DNA of 64,000 nucleotides from Franconibacter helveticus LMG 23732 (lineage in GTDB: Bacteria > Pseudomonadota > Gammaproteobacteria > Enterobacterales > Enterobacteriaceae), in NCBI RefSeq assembly GCF_000463115.2, contig NZ_AWFX01000049.1, forward strand, positions 1-64,000, written 5' to 3'. Shown here piece by piece: positions 24,790 to 34,107 of this stretch. A program made the position numbers and the translations under genes. How positions within the stretch are numbered: the stretch's first letter is position 1; each line of letters opens with the position of its first letter. The notes below the pieces were generated by a model. It was not told where the DNA came from. It saw only the letters and a program-made list of their open reading frames with translations, and ran no database searches.

Positions 24790-26007
24790 ATGTTTAAATC
24801 TTTTTTCCCCCGGCCGACCGCTTTTTTCGTGTCGGCCTTTATTTGGGCGATGCTTGCCGTCATTTTCTGGCAGGCGGGCGGCGGCGACTGGCTGCTGCGT
24901 CTTACCGGCGCGGAAAAAGAGGTGCCGATTAGCGCCGCGCGTTTCTGGTCGGTGAACTATCTCACCTTTTACGCTTATTACGCCTTCTGCGTCGGCGTTT
25001 TTGCGCTTTTCTGGATGCTCTACAGCCCGCACCGCTGGCAATACTGGTCGATTCTCGGCTCGGCGCTGATTATTTTCGTCACCTGGTTTCTGGTGGAAGT
25101 GGGCGTGGCGGTCAATGCCTGGTATGCGCCTTTCTATGACCTTATCCAGACGGCGTTAAGCGCGCCGCATAAGGTAAAAATTGAGCAGTTTTACCATGAA
25201 GTGGCCGTGTTTCTCGGTATTGCGCTGATAGCCGTGGTCGTGGGCGTGCTGAATAACTTTTTCATCAGCCATTACGTGTTTCGCTGGCGTACGGCGATGA
25301 ACGAATATTATATGGCGCACTGGCAGCGGTTGCGCCATATCGAAGGCGCCGCGCAGCGCGTGCAGGAAGACACCATGCGTTTCGCTTCAACGCTTGAAGA
25401 TATGGGCGTGAGCTTTATCAGCGCGGTGATGACGCTTATCGCTTTTCTGCCAGTGCTGGTGGCCTTGTCTCCGCACGTGCAGGAGCTGCCGATTATCGGG
25501 CATGTGCCTTACGGTCTGGTGATTGCCGCTATTGTCTGGTCGCTGCTCGGCACGGGGCTGCTGGCGGCGGTGGGCATAAAGCTGCCAGGGCTGGAGTTTA
25601 AAAACCAGCGCGTGGAAGCCGCCTACCGTAAAGAGCTGGTTTATGGCGAAGACGACCCAACCCGCGCCACGCCGCCAACGGTGCGCGATTTGTTTAACAA
25701 CGTGCGGCGCAACTATTTCCGCCTCTATTTTCATTACATGTATTTCAACATTGCCCGCATTTTGTATTTGCAGGTCGATAACGTGTTCGGCCTGTTTTTG
25801 CTGTTCCCGTCTATCGTTTCCGGCGCCATCACGCTTGGCCTGATGCAGCAGATCAACAACGTGTTCGGCCAGGTGCGCGGCTCGTTCCAGTATCTGATCA
25901 GCTCCTGGACAACGCTTGTCGAGTTAATGTCCATCTATAAACGTCTGCGCAGCTTTGAGCGCGAGCTGGATAACGCGCCGCTTAACGAACCACAGCAGGC
26001 GCTGTAA
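24790..26007 (+). CDS. sbmA: SbmA, inner-membrane peptide antibiotic transporter
   Basis: A 405-residue, proton-driven peptide importer of the SbmA/BacA family with about eight transmembrane segments and no ATPase domain. It imports microcins B17 and J25, bleomycin, proline-rich antimicrobial peptides and peptide-nucleic-acid conjugates. The sequence follows E. coli SbmA (406 residues) throughout, including the start [26 protein letters not shown] supplies the ribosome-binding site. yaiW follows; in E. coli the two are co-transcribed, but here a hairpin terminator stands between them. Confidence 0.96.
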   Translation: MFKSFFPRPTAFFVSAFIWAMLAVIFWQAGGGDWLLRLTGAEKEVPISAARFWSVNYLTFYAYYAFCVGVFALFWMLYSPHRWQYWSILGSALIIFVTWFLVEVGVAVNAWYAPFYDLIQTALSAPHKVKIEQFYHEVAVFLGIALIAVVVGVLNNFFISHYVFRWRTAMNEYYMAHWQRLRHIEGAAQRVQEDTMRFASTLEDMGVSFISAVMTLIAFLPVLVALSPHVQELPIIGHVPYGLVIAAIVWSLLGTGLLAAVGIKLPGLEFKNQRVEAAYRKELVYGEDDPTRATPPTVRDLFNNVRRNYFRLYFHYMYFNIARILYLQVDNVFGLFLLFPSIVSGAITLGLMQQINNVFGQVRGSFQYLISSWTTLVELMSIYKRLRSFERELDNAPLNEPQQAL

Positions 26008-26013
26008 TCACGA

Positions 26014-26034
26014 CGCCCCTCCGGGGGCGTTTTC
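26014..26034 (+). terminator. Terminator between sbmA and yaiW
   Basis: ACGCCCC TCCG GGGGCGT then TTTC: a 7-bp GC-rich stem with a 4-nt loop and a short T-run, 7 bases after the sbmA stop. It may only attenuate transcription into yaiW. Confidence 0.65.
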
Positions 26035-26121
26035 TACGCCGCAACGCCAGCCGATTCCGATTTTCCCGCCTGGGTGAAAATGTTACGCTCGGGCGCACTT
26101 TCACGACGAAACAGGAACGGT

Positions 26122-27243
26122 ATGGAAAACGCGCTCCCTCTCGCCGCGCGCCCGTCGCGGCTCTCTCTTGCGCTTGGTCTGGCGGCTTTTCTGGCGCTGG
26201 CAGGCTGCACCAGTAAAACAAGCGAACCAACGGCGGAAAAGGCGAAGCCGCTGGATGTGAAAGCCGTGGTGAAACAAAAAATGCCGGCGAGCGTGAAGGA
26301 CCGGGACGGCTGGGCGAAAGATATCGCCACCGCCTTTGAAAGCCAGAAGCTGCCGGCGACGGAGGAGAACATCTGCTCCGTGCTCGCCGTGGCGGAGCAG
26401 GAGGCGAACTATCAGGCGGACCCGGCCGTGCCGGGGCTGAATAAAATCGCCTGGCAGGAGATCGAGCGTCGCGCCGGGAAGCTGCACATTCCCGCTTTTG
26501 TGGTGCGCACCGCGCTGCTTATCAAATCGCCCAACGGCAAAAGCTACAGCGAGCGGCTTGATAATGTAAAAACGGAAAAACAGCTGAGCGCCATTTTTGA
26601 CGACTTTATCGGCATGGTGCCGCTTGGCCAGACGCTTTTCGGCAATCTCAACCCGGTGCATACCGGCGGACCGATGCAGGTAAGCATTGCCTTCGCCGAG
26701 CAGCACGAGCGCGGCTACCCGTACAAAATAGAGGGTACGGTGCGCCAGGAGGTCTTTACCCGGCGCGGCGGACTCTGGTTCGGCACATATCATTTGCTTA
26801 ACTATCCGGCGAGCTATACCCAGCCGCTTTATCGCTTTGCCGATTTTAACGCGGGCTGGTATGCCAGCCGCAACGCCGCCTTTCAGAATGCGGTCAGCAA
26901 GGCAAGCGGCGTGAAGCTGGCGCTGGACGGCGACTTAATTCGTTACAACAGCGACGAGCCGGGCAAGACAGAGCTTGCCGTGCGCAAGCTTTCAGGCAAG
27001 CTGGATATGAGCGAAAGCGCTATTCACCGCGCGCTCAGCAAGGGCGACAGCCTGGATTTCGAGAAGACCGATCTCTATGAAAAAGTCTACCAACTGGCCG
27101 AACAGAAGACGGGAAGAAAACTGGCGAGGGAGATGCTGCCTGGCATCCAGCTGGAGAGCCCGAAGATCACCCGCAATTTAACCACCGCCTGGTTTGCTAA
27201 ACGCGTGGACGAGCGTCGGGTCCGTTGTATGAAGAAGGGTTAG
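26122..27243 (+). CDS. yaiW: YaiW, outer-membrane lipoprotein linked to SbmA
   Basis: A 373-residue lipoprotein with a signal peptide ending in the lipobox LALAGC (about residues 23-28), so it is predicted to be lipidated and carried to the outer membrane. E. coli YaiW is a surface-exposed lipoprotein that affects uptake or action of proline-rich peptides together with SbmA. Start 26122 was chosen because it gives a complete signal peptide behind AGGAACGGT; the longer ORF from 26074 would bury it. The end overlaps convergent yaiY by 4 bp. Confidence 0.93.
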   Translation: MENALPLAARPSRLSLALGLAAFLALAGCTSKTSEPTAEKAKPLDVKAVVKQKMPASVKDRDGWAKDIATAFESQKLPATEENICSVLAVAEQEANYQADPAVPGLNKIAWQEIERRAGKLHIPAFVVRTALLIKSPNGKSYSERLDNVKTEKQLSAIFDDFIGMVPLGQTLFGNLNPVHTGGPMQVSIAFAEQHERGYPYKIEGTVRQEVFTRRGGLWFGTYHLLNYPASYTQPLYRFADFNAGWYASRNAAFQNAVSKASGVKLALDGDLIRYNSDEPGKTELAVRKLSGKLDMSESAIHRALSKGDSLDFEKTDLYEKVYQLAEQKTGRKLAREMLPGIQLESPKITRNLTTAWFAKRVDERRVRCMKKG

Positions 27244-27545
27244 AAATAGCGGCGGCGCAGGCGCAAATAAAGCGCAAAAGCGCCCGCCATGACGCAACCC
27301 AGCAGAAAAGGAACCACGCCGAACAGCGTGCTCACCGCCAGCCCCATTTCTATGCGGGGCCGACCGTTTTCCTGCATCTGCATCAGATGGTCAAACACGC
27401 CTGGCGCATGAACCAGCAGGTTCAGTATTTGCGCGCCCACCCAAAAGCAGAACAGCACAAACACGGCATAAGCGATATTGCCAGGCAGGGTTGTTTCGCG
27501 TTGTTTCCTGGCAAAGCCAGGCTTCGATAACATAATCTCTGCCAT
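27240..27545 (-). CDS. yaiY: YaiY, small inner-membrane protein (DUF2755)
   Basis: A 101-residue protein with two hydrophobic segments (about 25-45 and 72-95) and a basic C-terminal tail. It matches E. coli YaiY (102 residues) closely in the core [27 protein letters not shown]. Function is not known. It converges on yaiW, overlapping by 4 bp, and is divergent from yaiZ. Confidence 0.93.
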   Translation of the reverse strand: MAEIMLSKPGFARKQRETTLPGNIAYAVFVLFCFWVGAQILNLLVHAPGVFDHLMQMQENGRPRIEMGLAVSTLFGVVPFLLGCVMAGAFALYLRLRRRYF

Positions 27546-27811
27546 ACAGACCTCCGGGGTGTACCTGCACGCTGGCGTTATGCCAGCTGACTAAGGTGAG
27601 TTTGACAGGAGTTAGTAAATGTCAATATCGGATTTCTGGTAATTTCAGGGGAAGATTACTCCTGGATGTCAGTTTTATGTAGATACTCACATTTACGTAA
27701 CTTTATTAATCAACAGGTAACATTTCAGATTTTCCCCAACCACCGCGACCTGGGCCACAGACAGCCTGAATAAGTTGTGCGATGATGGCTTTTTTTCCTC
27801 CCGGAGCCGCA

Positions 27812-28033
27812 ATGAACCTGCCTGTGAAAATCCGCCGCGACTGGCACTATTACGCCTTTGCGATTGGACTCATTTTTATTCTTAACGGAATTATCGGCCT
27901 GCTGGGCTTTGAAACGAAAGGCTGGCAAAACTATGCCGTAGGCCTGGTGACCTGGGTGATTGGCTTTTGGCTGGCGGGACTGATTATTCGCCGGCGCCCG
28001 GACGAAGAGAAACCGGGCGCGGCGCAGGAATAA
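27812..28033 (+). CDS. yaiZ: YaiZ, small inner-membrane protein (DUF2754)
   Basis: A 73-residue protein with two membrane spans (about 14-34 and 43-63); the N-terminal 60 residues are nearly the same as E. coli YaiZ (MNLPVKIRRDWHYYAFAIGL). Function unknown. The start at 27812 follows CCGGAGCCGCA and matches E. coli; an upstream in-frame ATG at 27782 is unlikely. It converges on ddlA with a 3-bp gap. Confidence 0.92.
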   Translation: MNLPVKIRRDWHYYAFAIGLIFILNGIIGLLGFETKGWQNYAVGLVTWVIGFWLAGLIIRRRPDEEKPGAAQE

Positions 28034-28036
28034 CGC

Positions 28037-29137
28037 TTAACGGGTAATCGTGCTTTTCAGCGCGCTGTCAGCGCGGTGGCGCTCCAGCGCCAGCTCAATC
28101 AAACGGGTGATAAGCGCCTGATAGCCAAGCCCGCTTGCCTGCCACAGTTTCGGGTACATGCTGATGTTGGTAAACCCCGGCAGCGTATTGATTTCATTAA
28201 TAATCACTTCGTTATCCGCCGTCAGGAAAACATCGACGCGCGCCATGCCGCAGCACTCCAGCGCCTGGTAAGCGCGAAGGGCGATAGCGCGAATTTTATC
28301 GTTGATGTCAGGGGCGAGCGCGGCGGGAACCACCACCTGCGCGCCTTTATCGTCAATGTATTTGGTGTCGTAGGAGTAGAACTCATCGTTCACTACCACT
28401 TCGCCGCAGACGCTGGCTTCCGGTTCGTCGTTGCCAAGCACCGCGCACTCTATCTCACGCCCTTTGATGCCTTGCTCCACCACAACTTTATGGTCGAACG
28501 TAAACGCCAGCGCCACCGCTTCGTGGTACTGCGCTTCGCTGGTCACTTTGCTGACGCCTACGGATGAACCCTGGTTTGCCGGCTTCACAAACAGCGGCAG
28601 ACCGAATTTTTCCTCCAGCTCGCTGAAGCTTACGCGGTTGCGGCTGACGCGGGTGAGCGTCACAAAAGGGGCGACGTTCAGGCCTGCGTCGCGCAGCAGG
28701 CGCTTGGCCACATCTTTATCCATACTCACCGCCGAACCCAGCACGCCGGAACCGACGAAGGGCAGGTTGGCCATACGCAGCATGCCCTGCAACGAGCCAT
28801 CTTCGCCGAGCGTGCCGTGCACGATAGGGAAAATCACATCCACCTGATCCAGCGTCTGGCGGTTGTCTGCTTCAATCAGTTGCGCTTCGCTCAGGCCCGG
28901 CACCAGCGCGACATTTTTCTGCGAGCGATGAAGCGCGATACGCGCAGGGTCGTCAGCGTTCAGCAGATAACCCGACGCTTCATTAACGTGCCACTGTCCC
29001 TGTTTATCAATCCCCAGCAGCACGACTTCGAATTTTTCTTTATCTATGGCGTCGACGATATTTTTCGCCGACTGAAGCGACACTTCATGCTCCGCCGATT
29101 TTCCGCCAAAGACGATGCCCACGCGCAGTTTTGCCAT
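28037..29137 (-). CDS. ddlA: D-alanine--D-alanine ligase A
   Basis: A 366-residue ATP-grasp enzyme that joins two D-alanines for the peptidoglycan precursor in the cytoplasm. Matches E. coli DdlA (364) along its length, with [16 protein letters not shown] at the N terminus, the ATP-binding loop [17 protein letters not shown], and the metal-binding [11 protein letters not shown]. The start at 29137 (MAKLRVG) agrees with the E. coli start; an in-frame ATG at 29149 would add four residues. Paired with yaiZ convergently and divergent from the extensin-like gene. Confidence 0.97.
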   Translation of the reverse strand: MAKLRVGIVFGGKSAEHEVSLQSAKNIVDAIDKEKFEVVLLGIDKQGQWHVNEASGYLLNADDPARIALHRSQKNVALVPGLSEAQLIEADNRQTLDQVDVIFPIVHGTLGEDGSLQGMLRMANLPFVGSGVLGSAVSMDKDVAKRLLRDAGLNVAPFVTLTRVSRNRVSFSELEEKFGLPLFVKPANQGSSVGVSKVTSEAQYHEAVALAFTFDHKVVVEQGIKGREIECAVLGNDEPEASVCGEVVVNDEFYSYDTKYIDDKGAQVVVPAALAPDINDKIRAIALRAYQALECCGMARVDVFLTADNEVIINEINTLPGFTNISMYPKLWQASGLGYQALITRLIELALERHRADSALKSTITR

Positions 29138-29268
29138 TACACAATCCATCCAATACTGACCAAAGCTGACAACATAGCACGCGATAAGATGCGTTTCATG
29201 CCCTTCCTGCGGTGCGTCGGGAAGAGACGGCTATACTCAGAACTCTGATAAAACGAAAGGGAGAGCGC

Positions 29269-29967
29269 ATGGCGAAAGCAGGAGGCGCAGTGGCGGGACT
29301 GGGGTTAGCGGCGCTTGTCGCGTATAGCTTGTACCACTGGCTACCGGACTGGTACAACCCATTTGCGCCGCTTTCACCCGGCGACCCGCCCACCATGGTC
29401 ACCCGCTACAAACTGCGCCAGATGGCCAGCGATCCGCAGGCTTGCCTCGCCATCCTTAAGCAGGCAGGCGAGCAGGGGATGATAAGCTTTCGCGAGCAAA
29501 ATAATGTGGCGGGGAAATGCCCGCTCGACGCCCCGGTACGCGTTACGCGCTTTGGCGACGTAGGGCTCAGCAGTTCGTTTCTCGCCAGTTGCCCGCTGGC
29601 GCTCAGCAGCGCCATGTTCGTTCATCAGCGCGCGAAGCCCGTCGCCGCCGTCCTAATGAAAAGCGAACTGACACGCATCGATCACTTAGGCAGCTACGCC
29701 TGCCGTAATATTTATAATCGCCCTGGCGCGCGTTTAAGCGAACACGCTACGGCGGATGCGCTCGATATCAGCGGCTTTCGCTTTGCCAACGGCCAGCAGG
29801 TAACCGTGCTGAAGGGGTGGGACGAGCAAAACGCGCGGGGAGAGACGCTGCGCGCGCTCTTTAACCAGAGCTGCCCTTTTTTCGGCAACGCGCTGGGCCC
29901 GGATTATAACGCCGCCCACGCTAACCATTTTCATTTAGGCATGCGCGGCTTTGGTATCTGCCGCTAG
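29269..29967 (+). CDS. Extensin-like C-terminal domain protein
   Basis: A 232-residue protein with an N-terminal membrane anchor (about residues 5-22, AGGAVAGLGLAALVAYSLYH) and a C-terminal extensin-like domain. Marks of the domain are CPL..PV.V..FG at about 84-97, EHATADALDISGF near 162-174 and AHANHFHLGMRGFGICR at the end; the His/Asp residues recall the D,D-peptidase (M15-like) zinc fold and the cysteines may form disulfides. Predicted to face the periplasm and act on peptidoglycan, but not shown. Start 29269 follows AAGGGAGAGCGC. Absent at this place in E. coli K-12. Confidence 0.82.
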   Translation: MAKAGGAVAGLGLAALVAYSLYHWLPDWYNPFAPLSPGDPPTMVTRYKLRQMASDPQACLAILKQAGEQGMISFREQNNVAGKCPLDAPVRVTRFGDVGLSSSFLASCPLALSSAMFVHQRAKPVAAVLMKSELTRIDHLGSYACRNIYNRPGARLSEHATADALDISGFRFANGQQVTVLKGWDEQNARGETLRALFNQSCPFFGNALGPDYNAAHANHFHLGMRGFGICR

Positions 29968-29996
29968 CGAAAAAGCGGCGTTGCGGCCCCGGTTTG

Positions 29997-30012
29997 TGTG
30001 ATAAATATCACA
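29997..30012 (+). promoter_or_regulatory. CRP (or FNR) binding site upstream of the MdtG-like gene
   Basis: TGTGATAAATATCACA is a perfect match to the CRP core TGTGA-N6-TCACA, extended by flanking TT and AA. The core also fits FNR at 8 of 10 fixed positions. It is centred about 40 bp upstream of the start expected from a TAAAAT -10 at 30032-30037, the class II activation position. Confidence 0.75.
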
Positions 30013-30131
30013 AATAGTTCATTCTGGAAGATAAAATTCTGAAATGATTGGCAGCGCAAAGGATGCCACACCAGCGCAGAAACGGGCTGGTATGGTGGAT
30101 TATATTCATCAATTTATTGTGTCGTAGGCGT

Positions 30132-31337
30132 ATGGAATCCTGGAAGGTCAATATTATCTCGGTCTGGTTCGGCTGCTTTTTTACCGGCCTTGCCATCAGT
30201 CAAATCCTCCCGTTCCTGCCGCTTTACGTCGCCCAGTTGGGCGTGACGTCTCATGAAGCCCTGTCGATGTGGTCGGGCTTAACCTTCAGCGTCACCTTTC
30301 TGGTTTCGGCCATCGTCTCGCCAATGTGGGGCAGCCTTGCCGATCGCAAAGGGCGCAAGCTCATGCTGCTGCGCGCCTCGCTCGGCATGGCGATAGCGAT
30401 TCTGCTTCAGGCCTTCGCCACTAACGTCTGGCAACTCTTTTTCCTGCGGGCCATTATGGGGCTCACCTCAGGCTATATTCCCAACGCCATGGCGCTGGTG
30501 GCCTCGCAGGTGCCGCGTGAACGCAGCGGCTGGGCGCTCAGTACGCTCTCCACGGCGCAAATCAGCGGCGTAATTTGCGGCCCGTTGATGGGCGGTTTCC
30601 TGGCGGATCATCTTGGCCTGCGCACCGTTTTTTTCGTCACGGCGCTTTTGTTGATGATTAGCTTCCTGGTGACGCTGTTGCTGATCAAAGAAGGGGCGCG
30701 CGTCAGCGTCAGCAAAGCGCAGCGGCTTTCCGGCAAGGCCGTATTCGCCTCGCTGCCCTATCCGAAGCTGGTTATTAGCCTCTTCGTCACTACCATGGTT
30801 ATTCAACTGTGCAACGGTTCCATCAGCCCGATACTGGCGCTGTTTATCAAGGCGTTGTCGCCAGAGAGCACGAATATCGCTTTTCTGAGTGGGATGATCG
30901 CTGCTGTGCCCGGCGTCTCGGCGCTGCTTTCCGCGCCGCGGCTGGGCAAACTGGGCGACCGCATCGGCACCGCCCGGGTGTTGATGGCGACGCTTGTTTT
31001 CGCCGTCGCGCTCTTTTTCGCTATGTCGTTTGTGACATCGCCCACGCAGCTTGCCGTGCTGCGCTTTTTACTGGGCTTTGCGGATGGCGCCATGTTGCCG
31101 GCAGTGCAAACGCTGTTAGTAAAATACTCAAGCGATCAGGTCACGGGGCGTATCTTCGGCTATAACCAGTCGTTTATGTACCTCGGCAATGTGCTCGGCC
31201 CGCTCATGGGGGCAGGGATATCGGCGATGGCGGGCTACCGCTGGGTGTTCATCGCCACCGCCCTGGTCGTGCTGGTTAATGTGGTTCAGCTTGCCTGGGC
31301 GCTGCGTCAGCGCAGGCTAAGCGCTGCGCAAAAATGA
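30132..31337 (+). CDS. MdtG-like multidrug efflux MFS transporter
   Basis: A 401-residue 12-TM major facilitator closely resembling E. coli MdtG (YceE), including [20 protein letters not shown], the motif A loop [12 protein letters not shown] between TM2 and TM3, and [13 protein letters not shown] in the second half. MdtG confers fosfomycin and deoxycholate resistance when overproduced. Because mdtG lies elsewhere in E. coli, this may be a paralogue; no gene symbol is given. The start at 30132 was chosen over 30048, which would add a non-conserved lead. A CRP/FNR palindrome lies 120 bp upstream. Confidence 0.86.
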   Translation: MESWKVNIISVWFGCFFTGLAISQILPFLPLYVAQLGVTSHEALSMWSGLTFSVTFLVSAIVSPMWGSLADRKGRKLMLLRASLGMAIAILLQAFATNVWQLFFLRAIMGLTSGYIPNAMALVASQVPRERSGWALSTLSTAQISGVICGPLMGGFLADHLGLRTVFFVTALLLMISFLVTLLLIKEGARVSVSKAQRLSGKAVFASLPYPKLVISLFVTTMVIQLCNGSISPILALFIKALSPESTNIAFLSGMIAAVPGVSALLSAPRLGKLGDRIGTARVLMATLVFAVALFFAMSFVTSPTQLAVLRFLLGFADGAMLPAVQTLLVKYSSDQVTGRIFGYNQSFMYLGNVLGPLMGAGISAMAGYRWVFIATALVVLVNVVQLAWALRQRRLSAAQK

Positions 31338-31584
31338 GGAGATAACGCAATGATATATAATGCTTTGGGATTTACTGAGCGGCTTTTCATTATTTAATAT
31401 GCATTTTTTATAGGGTCAAACTTTCCGGGGATTTACCTTAAATAATAAAAATGTTCTGCCGTTGATCATTTTTTGTGCCGCGCCACACTTCTATTAAATT
31501 AATATAAAAATAACGATTTTTTTACTTTGCAACCGGCAAGCGGGGTGATAACTTTCCCCCGATATTAACTAAGGGAATTGGGTT

Positions 31585-31845
31585 ATGAAAAATCTTATTG
31601 CCGAATTGCTGGTCAAGCTTGCACAAAAAGAGGAAGAGTCAAAAGAGCTGGTGGCCCAGGTCGAGGCGCTGGAGATTGTCGTGACTGCTATGCTGCGCCG
31701 GATGGAGCAAAAAGAGCAGGATGCGCTTATCCAGGGCATTGAAGACGCCTTGCGGGAAGTGAATCCGCCAAGCGAGGTTCCCCATCGCGACAGCGAATTA
31801 CTCAACCAATATCTAAAAAAGCTTTTGCGGCACCCCAGAAGCTAG
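31585..31845 (+). CDS. iraP: IraP, anti-adaptor inhibiting RssB
   Basis: An 86-residue coiled-coil protein nearly the same as E. coli IraP at the N terminus ([21 protein letters not shown]). It binds the adaptor RssB and so protects the sigma factor RpoS from ClpXP, in E. coli on phosphate starvation. The start follows TAAGGGAATTGGGTT. The 247-bp upstream region is AT-rich. In E. coli phoA comes next; here only a phoA relic does. Its phosphate-starvation role fits the Pho-related neighbourhood. Confidence 0.95.
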   Translation: MKNLIAELLVKLAQKEEESKELVAQVEALEIVVTAMLRRMEQKEQDALIQGIEDALREVNPPSEVPHRDSELLNQYLKKLLRHPRS

Positions 31846-31865
31846 TCAGTTAACGGCCTCATACT

Positions 31866-31883
31866 CTGTTATGAGATCGTCAT
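31866..31883 (+). promoter_or_regulatory. Pho box of the former phoA, now ahead of psiF
   Basis: CTGTTAT-GAGA-TCGTCAT is a PhoB box (6/7 and 5/7 to CTGTCAT, correct 4-bp spacer). It is followed after exactly 10 nt by TATCGT (31894-31899), the position of TATAGT in E. coli phoA. The promoter geometry is intact although the phoA coding region is destroyed. Confidence 0.75.
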
Positions 31884-31937
31884 AATTTGTTTTTATCGTC
31901 TCTCTTTTTTATTTCTTTTTAAAAGGAAGTTAGCAGA

Positions 31938-32365
31938 GTAAAAAAGAGGGCGATAACGATTGCTTTCATTCCAGAGTGGTTCAGCGCGGCAAGTAAAGCG
32001 TACGCGTAAATGCCCGTTTCAAAAAAACGGGCGGCGCAAAAAGATATTACTCAGCCAGGCGATGCATGTCGTCTTACGAGCAATCAAACTAAAGCGTTGC
32101 GTGCGTTATTAAATAATAAGCCCGCGAAAAAGCGTATTTTACTCACCGGCAACGGGATGGACGATCGGGAATAACGGCAGCGCGCCATCACGCCGAGGGT
32201 GCCGGCGGCTTTTTAAAAGCATGAATGCGCTGCCTTTTACAGGGTATTTCATCTGCTATTGCGTTGATACAACAGGGTGTTGCTGTCTTCAGCCTGCCTG
32301 TAGTGGGCTTAACGGGCGAAAACCTTCTCTTTACCCTCATGAAACCCCCTTTCGTGCCGTTATAA
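31938..32365 (+). pseudogene. phoA: Relic of phoA (alkaline phosphatase), internally deleted
   Basis: Translation in the frame of 31938 gives a signal-peptide-like start (KKRAITIAFIPEWFSAASKA), then at 32010 MPVSKKRAAQKDITQPGDA against E. coli MPVLENRAAQGDITAPGGA, and LTSNQTKALRALLNNKPAKK..ILLTGNGMDDRE against LTGDQTAALRDSLSDKPAKN..ILLIGDGMGDSE. After two single-base frameshifts NALPFTG matches DALPLTG. At 32300-32365 VVGLTGENLLFTLMK matches the PhoA C terminus VVGLTDQTDLFYTMK. About 370 central codons are missing. The start codon position reads GTA instead of GTG, stops occur at 32007 and 32172, and the metal-ligand Asp51 is replaced by Asn. The gene cannot make alkaline phosphatase. Confidence 0.9.
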
Positions 32366-32462
32366 AAACTGTTACCGGGTAAGCATTCCTGATGCTCTCC
32401 GGTGGTGTTTTTCTCCTCTTCTGCCCAGGCTTAAAGCGCAATTCACGCTTGCTGGAGGAAGA

Positions 32463-32777
32463 ATGAAAACGACGCTGCTGACCACGCTGGTGATGGGGAT
32501 GCTCTCCTCCGGCCCCGACTATGCCGCCGAACGGTCGGTTCTGCCGCCTTCTTCCCGCACAACCTGCAACCAGCAGGCTACCGCCGCGCAAATAACCGGC
32601 AAGGCCCGTGAAACCTACCTTCGAAACTGTTTACGCAACCGTCAGAGCGCCCCCGGCGAGAAAAGCCTTACGCCCCGTCAGCAGCAAATGAACAAATGCC
32701 GCAGGCAGGCAAACCAGTTGGATGTCGACGCGCGCCGCCGTGCGATTAGCGAGTGTATGGCGCCATTTGACGGGTAG
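32463..32777 (+). CDS. psiF: PsiF, phosphate-starvation-inducible protein
   Basis: A 104-residue exported protein: a signal peptide (about 1-21, ending DYAAE), followed by two PsiF repeats, each with paired cysteines (CNQQATAAQITGKARETYLRNC and CRRQANQLDVDARRRAISEC). E. coli psiF is co-transcribed with phoA under PhoB; its function is unknown. Here it has GGAGGAAGA before the ATG and is kept intact while phoA upstream has decayed, so transcription from the old phoA promoter through the relic is likely. Confidence 0.9.
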   Translation: MKTTLLTTLVMGMLSSGPDYAAERSVLPPSSRTTCNQQATAAQITGKARETYLRNCLRNRQSAPGEKSLTPRQQQMNKCRRQANQLDVDARRRAISECMAPFDG

Positions 32778-32880
32778 TTCTTACGGGTGACCGGGTAAAA
32801 ACGCTCACCCGAAATTTCATACTCGGCCCGTTTGCCCTCTTCTTATACTTTGGGCAATGTTGCACAACCGTCCCGAGAAA

Positions 32881-33981
32881 ATGAACCAACAACAGATATT
32901 TATCCGCTGGATCTCCTCGCAGGCCCGCAACCAGGCGCGCCCTACGGATGACTATCTGCGCTCGGGGCAACGCTTCGCACGCCGTATCTGGCTGCCGCGC
33001 ACCGTGGGACACGGCATTAGTTTTCTTTTTCTCGCCCCGATTCTACTCACTCAACCGCTCTCCGGCTGGTGGTGGCTGGTGTTGTCGGTTTACGCGTTTA
33101 TCTGGCCGCATCTCGCCTGGTTGCTGGCGGACCGCGCGGCGAACCCAAAAGCGGCTGAACAGCGCAACCTGACGTTTGATGCCGTGATGGGCGGCGTCTG
33201 GATCGCAGTAACAGGGCTAAACGCGCTGCCGTCGATCCTTATCCTGATGATGGTTAACATGAACAACATGGGGGCGGGCGGCGTAAAGCTCTTTCTGGTC
33301 GGCCTTTTGTTGCAGGCCGCGGCCTGCTTTACCACCCTTGCGATAATCAACCTGCCGGTGGATATTACCACCACGCCGCTTGAGATGTGGATCTGCCTGC
33401 CTGCGCTGCTTATTTACCCGGTCTTTTTCGGCTTTGTGACTTACCGCACCGCCATTAACCTTGCCGAACGTAAGCGCAGGCTCCAGTTGCTCAGCACCCG
33501 CGATGGCATGACCGGCGTTTATAACCGCCGCCACTGGGAACACTTGCTGCATAATGAATTTGATAACTGCCGGCGCTACCAGCGGGTGTCCACGCTGTTG
33601 CTTATCGATCTCGATCATTTCAAGTCTATTAACGACACTTACGGGCACGATGTCGGCGATGAAGCCATTCTGGCGATCACCCAGCATTTACAGCTCACCC
33701 TGCGCACCACAGATGTGATTGGCCGCTTCGGCGGCGATGAATTTGCTGTTTTCATGACCGGCACCTCCGTACAAAGCGCCATTGCCGCTATGCATCGCGT
33801 ACATGAACATCTTGATGATTACCGCTTTGACTGCGCGCCTGAATTGCGCGTGCGCATCAGCGTCGGCGTCGCGCCTTTAACGCCGCAAATGACGCACTAC
33901 CGCGAATGGCTGAAAGCGGCGGATAACGCCCTGTATAAAGCCAAAAAAGCGGGCCGCAACCGTACTGAAGTCGCCGCCTGA
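32881..33981 (+). CDS. dgcC: Diguanylate cyclase DgcC (AdrA/YaiC)
   Basis: A 366-residue inner-membrane enzyme making cyclic di-GMP from two GTP. The N-terminal half is a MASE2 membrane domain with several spans (about 35-200); the C-terminal half is a GGDEF domain with the intact motif FGGDEFA at 283-289 and an RTTD inhibitory site exactly five residues before it. In E. coli and Salmonella, CsgD induces DgcC, whose product activates cellulose synthase. The C-terminal 60 residues are nearly the same as E. coli. An alternative start at 32857 would add eight residues; neither has a strong ribosome-binding site. Confidence 0.94.
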   Translation: MNQQQIFIRWISSQARNQARPTDDYLRSGQRFARRIWLPRTVGHGISFLFLAPILLTQPLSGWWWLVLSVYAFIWPHLAWLLADRAANPKAAEQRNLTFDAVMGGVWIAVTGLNALPSILILMMVNMNNMGAGGVKLFLVGLLLQAAACFTTLAIINLPVDITTTPLEMWICLPALLIYPVFFGFVTYRTAINLAERKRRLQLLSTRDGMTGVYNRRHWEHLLHNEFDNCRRYQRVSTLLLIDLDHFKSINDTYGHDVGDEAILAITQHLQLTLRTTDVIGRFGGDEFAVFMTGTSVQSAIAAMHRVHEHLDDYRFDCAPELRVRISVGVAPLTPQMTHYREWLKAADNALYKAKKAGRNRTEVAA

Positions 33982-34107
33982 TCGCCCCTGCGTTTGCTCA
34001 CCCGTTTATCTCTGCCAGGCTTAACTTAGCGCTGCGTCACGTTTTTCTCGCGCAACGTGGCGGAGCAGCCGCGCCGACGCACAATAAAAATCAGGAGGAG
34101 CAATGTC

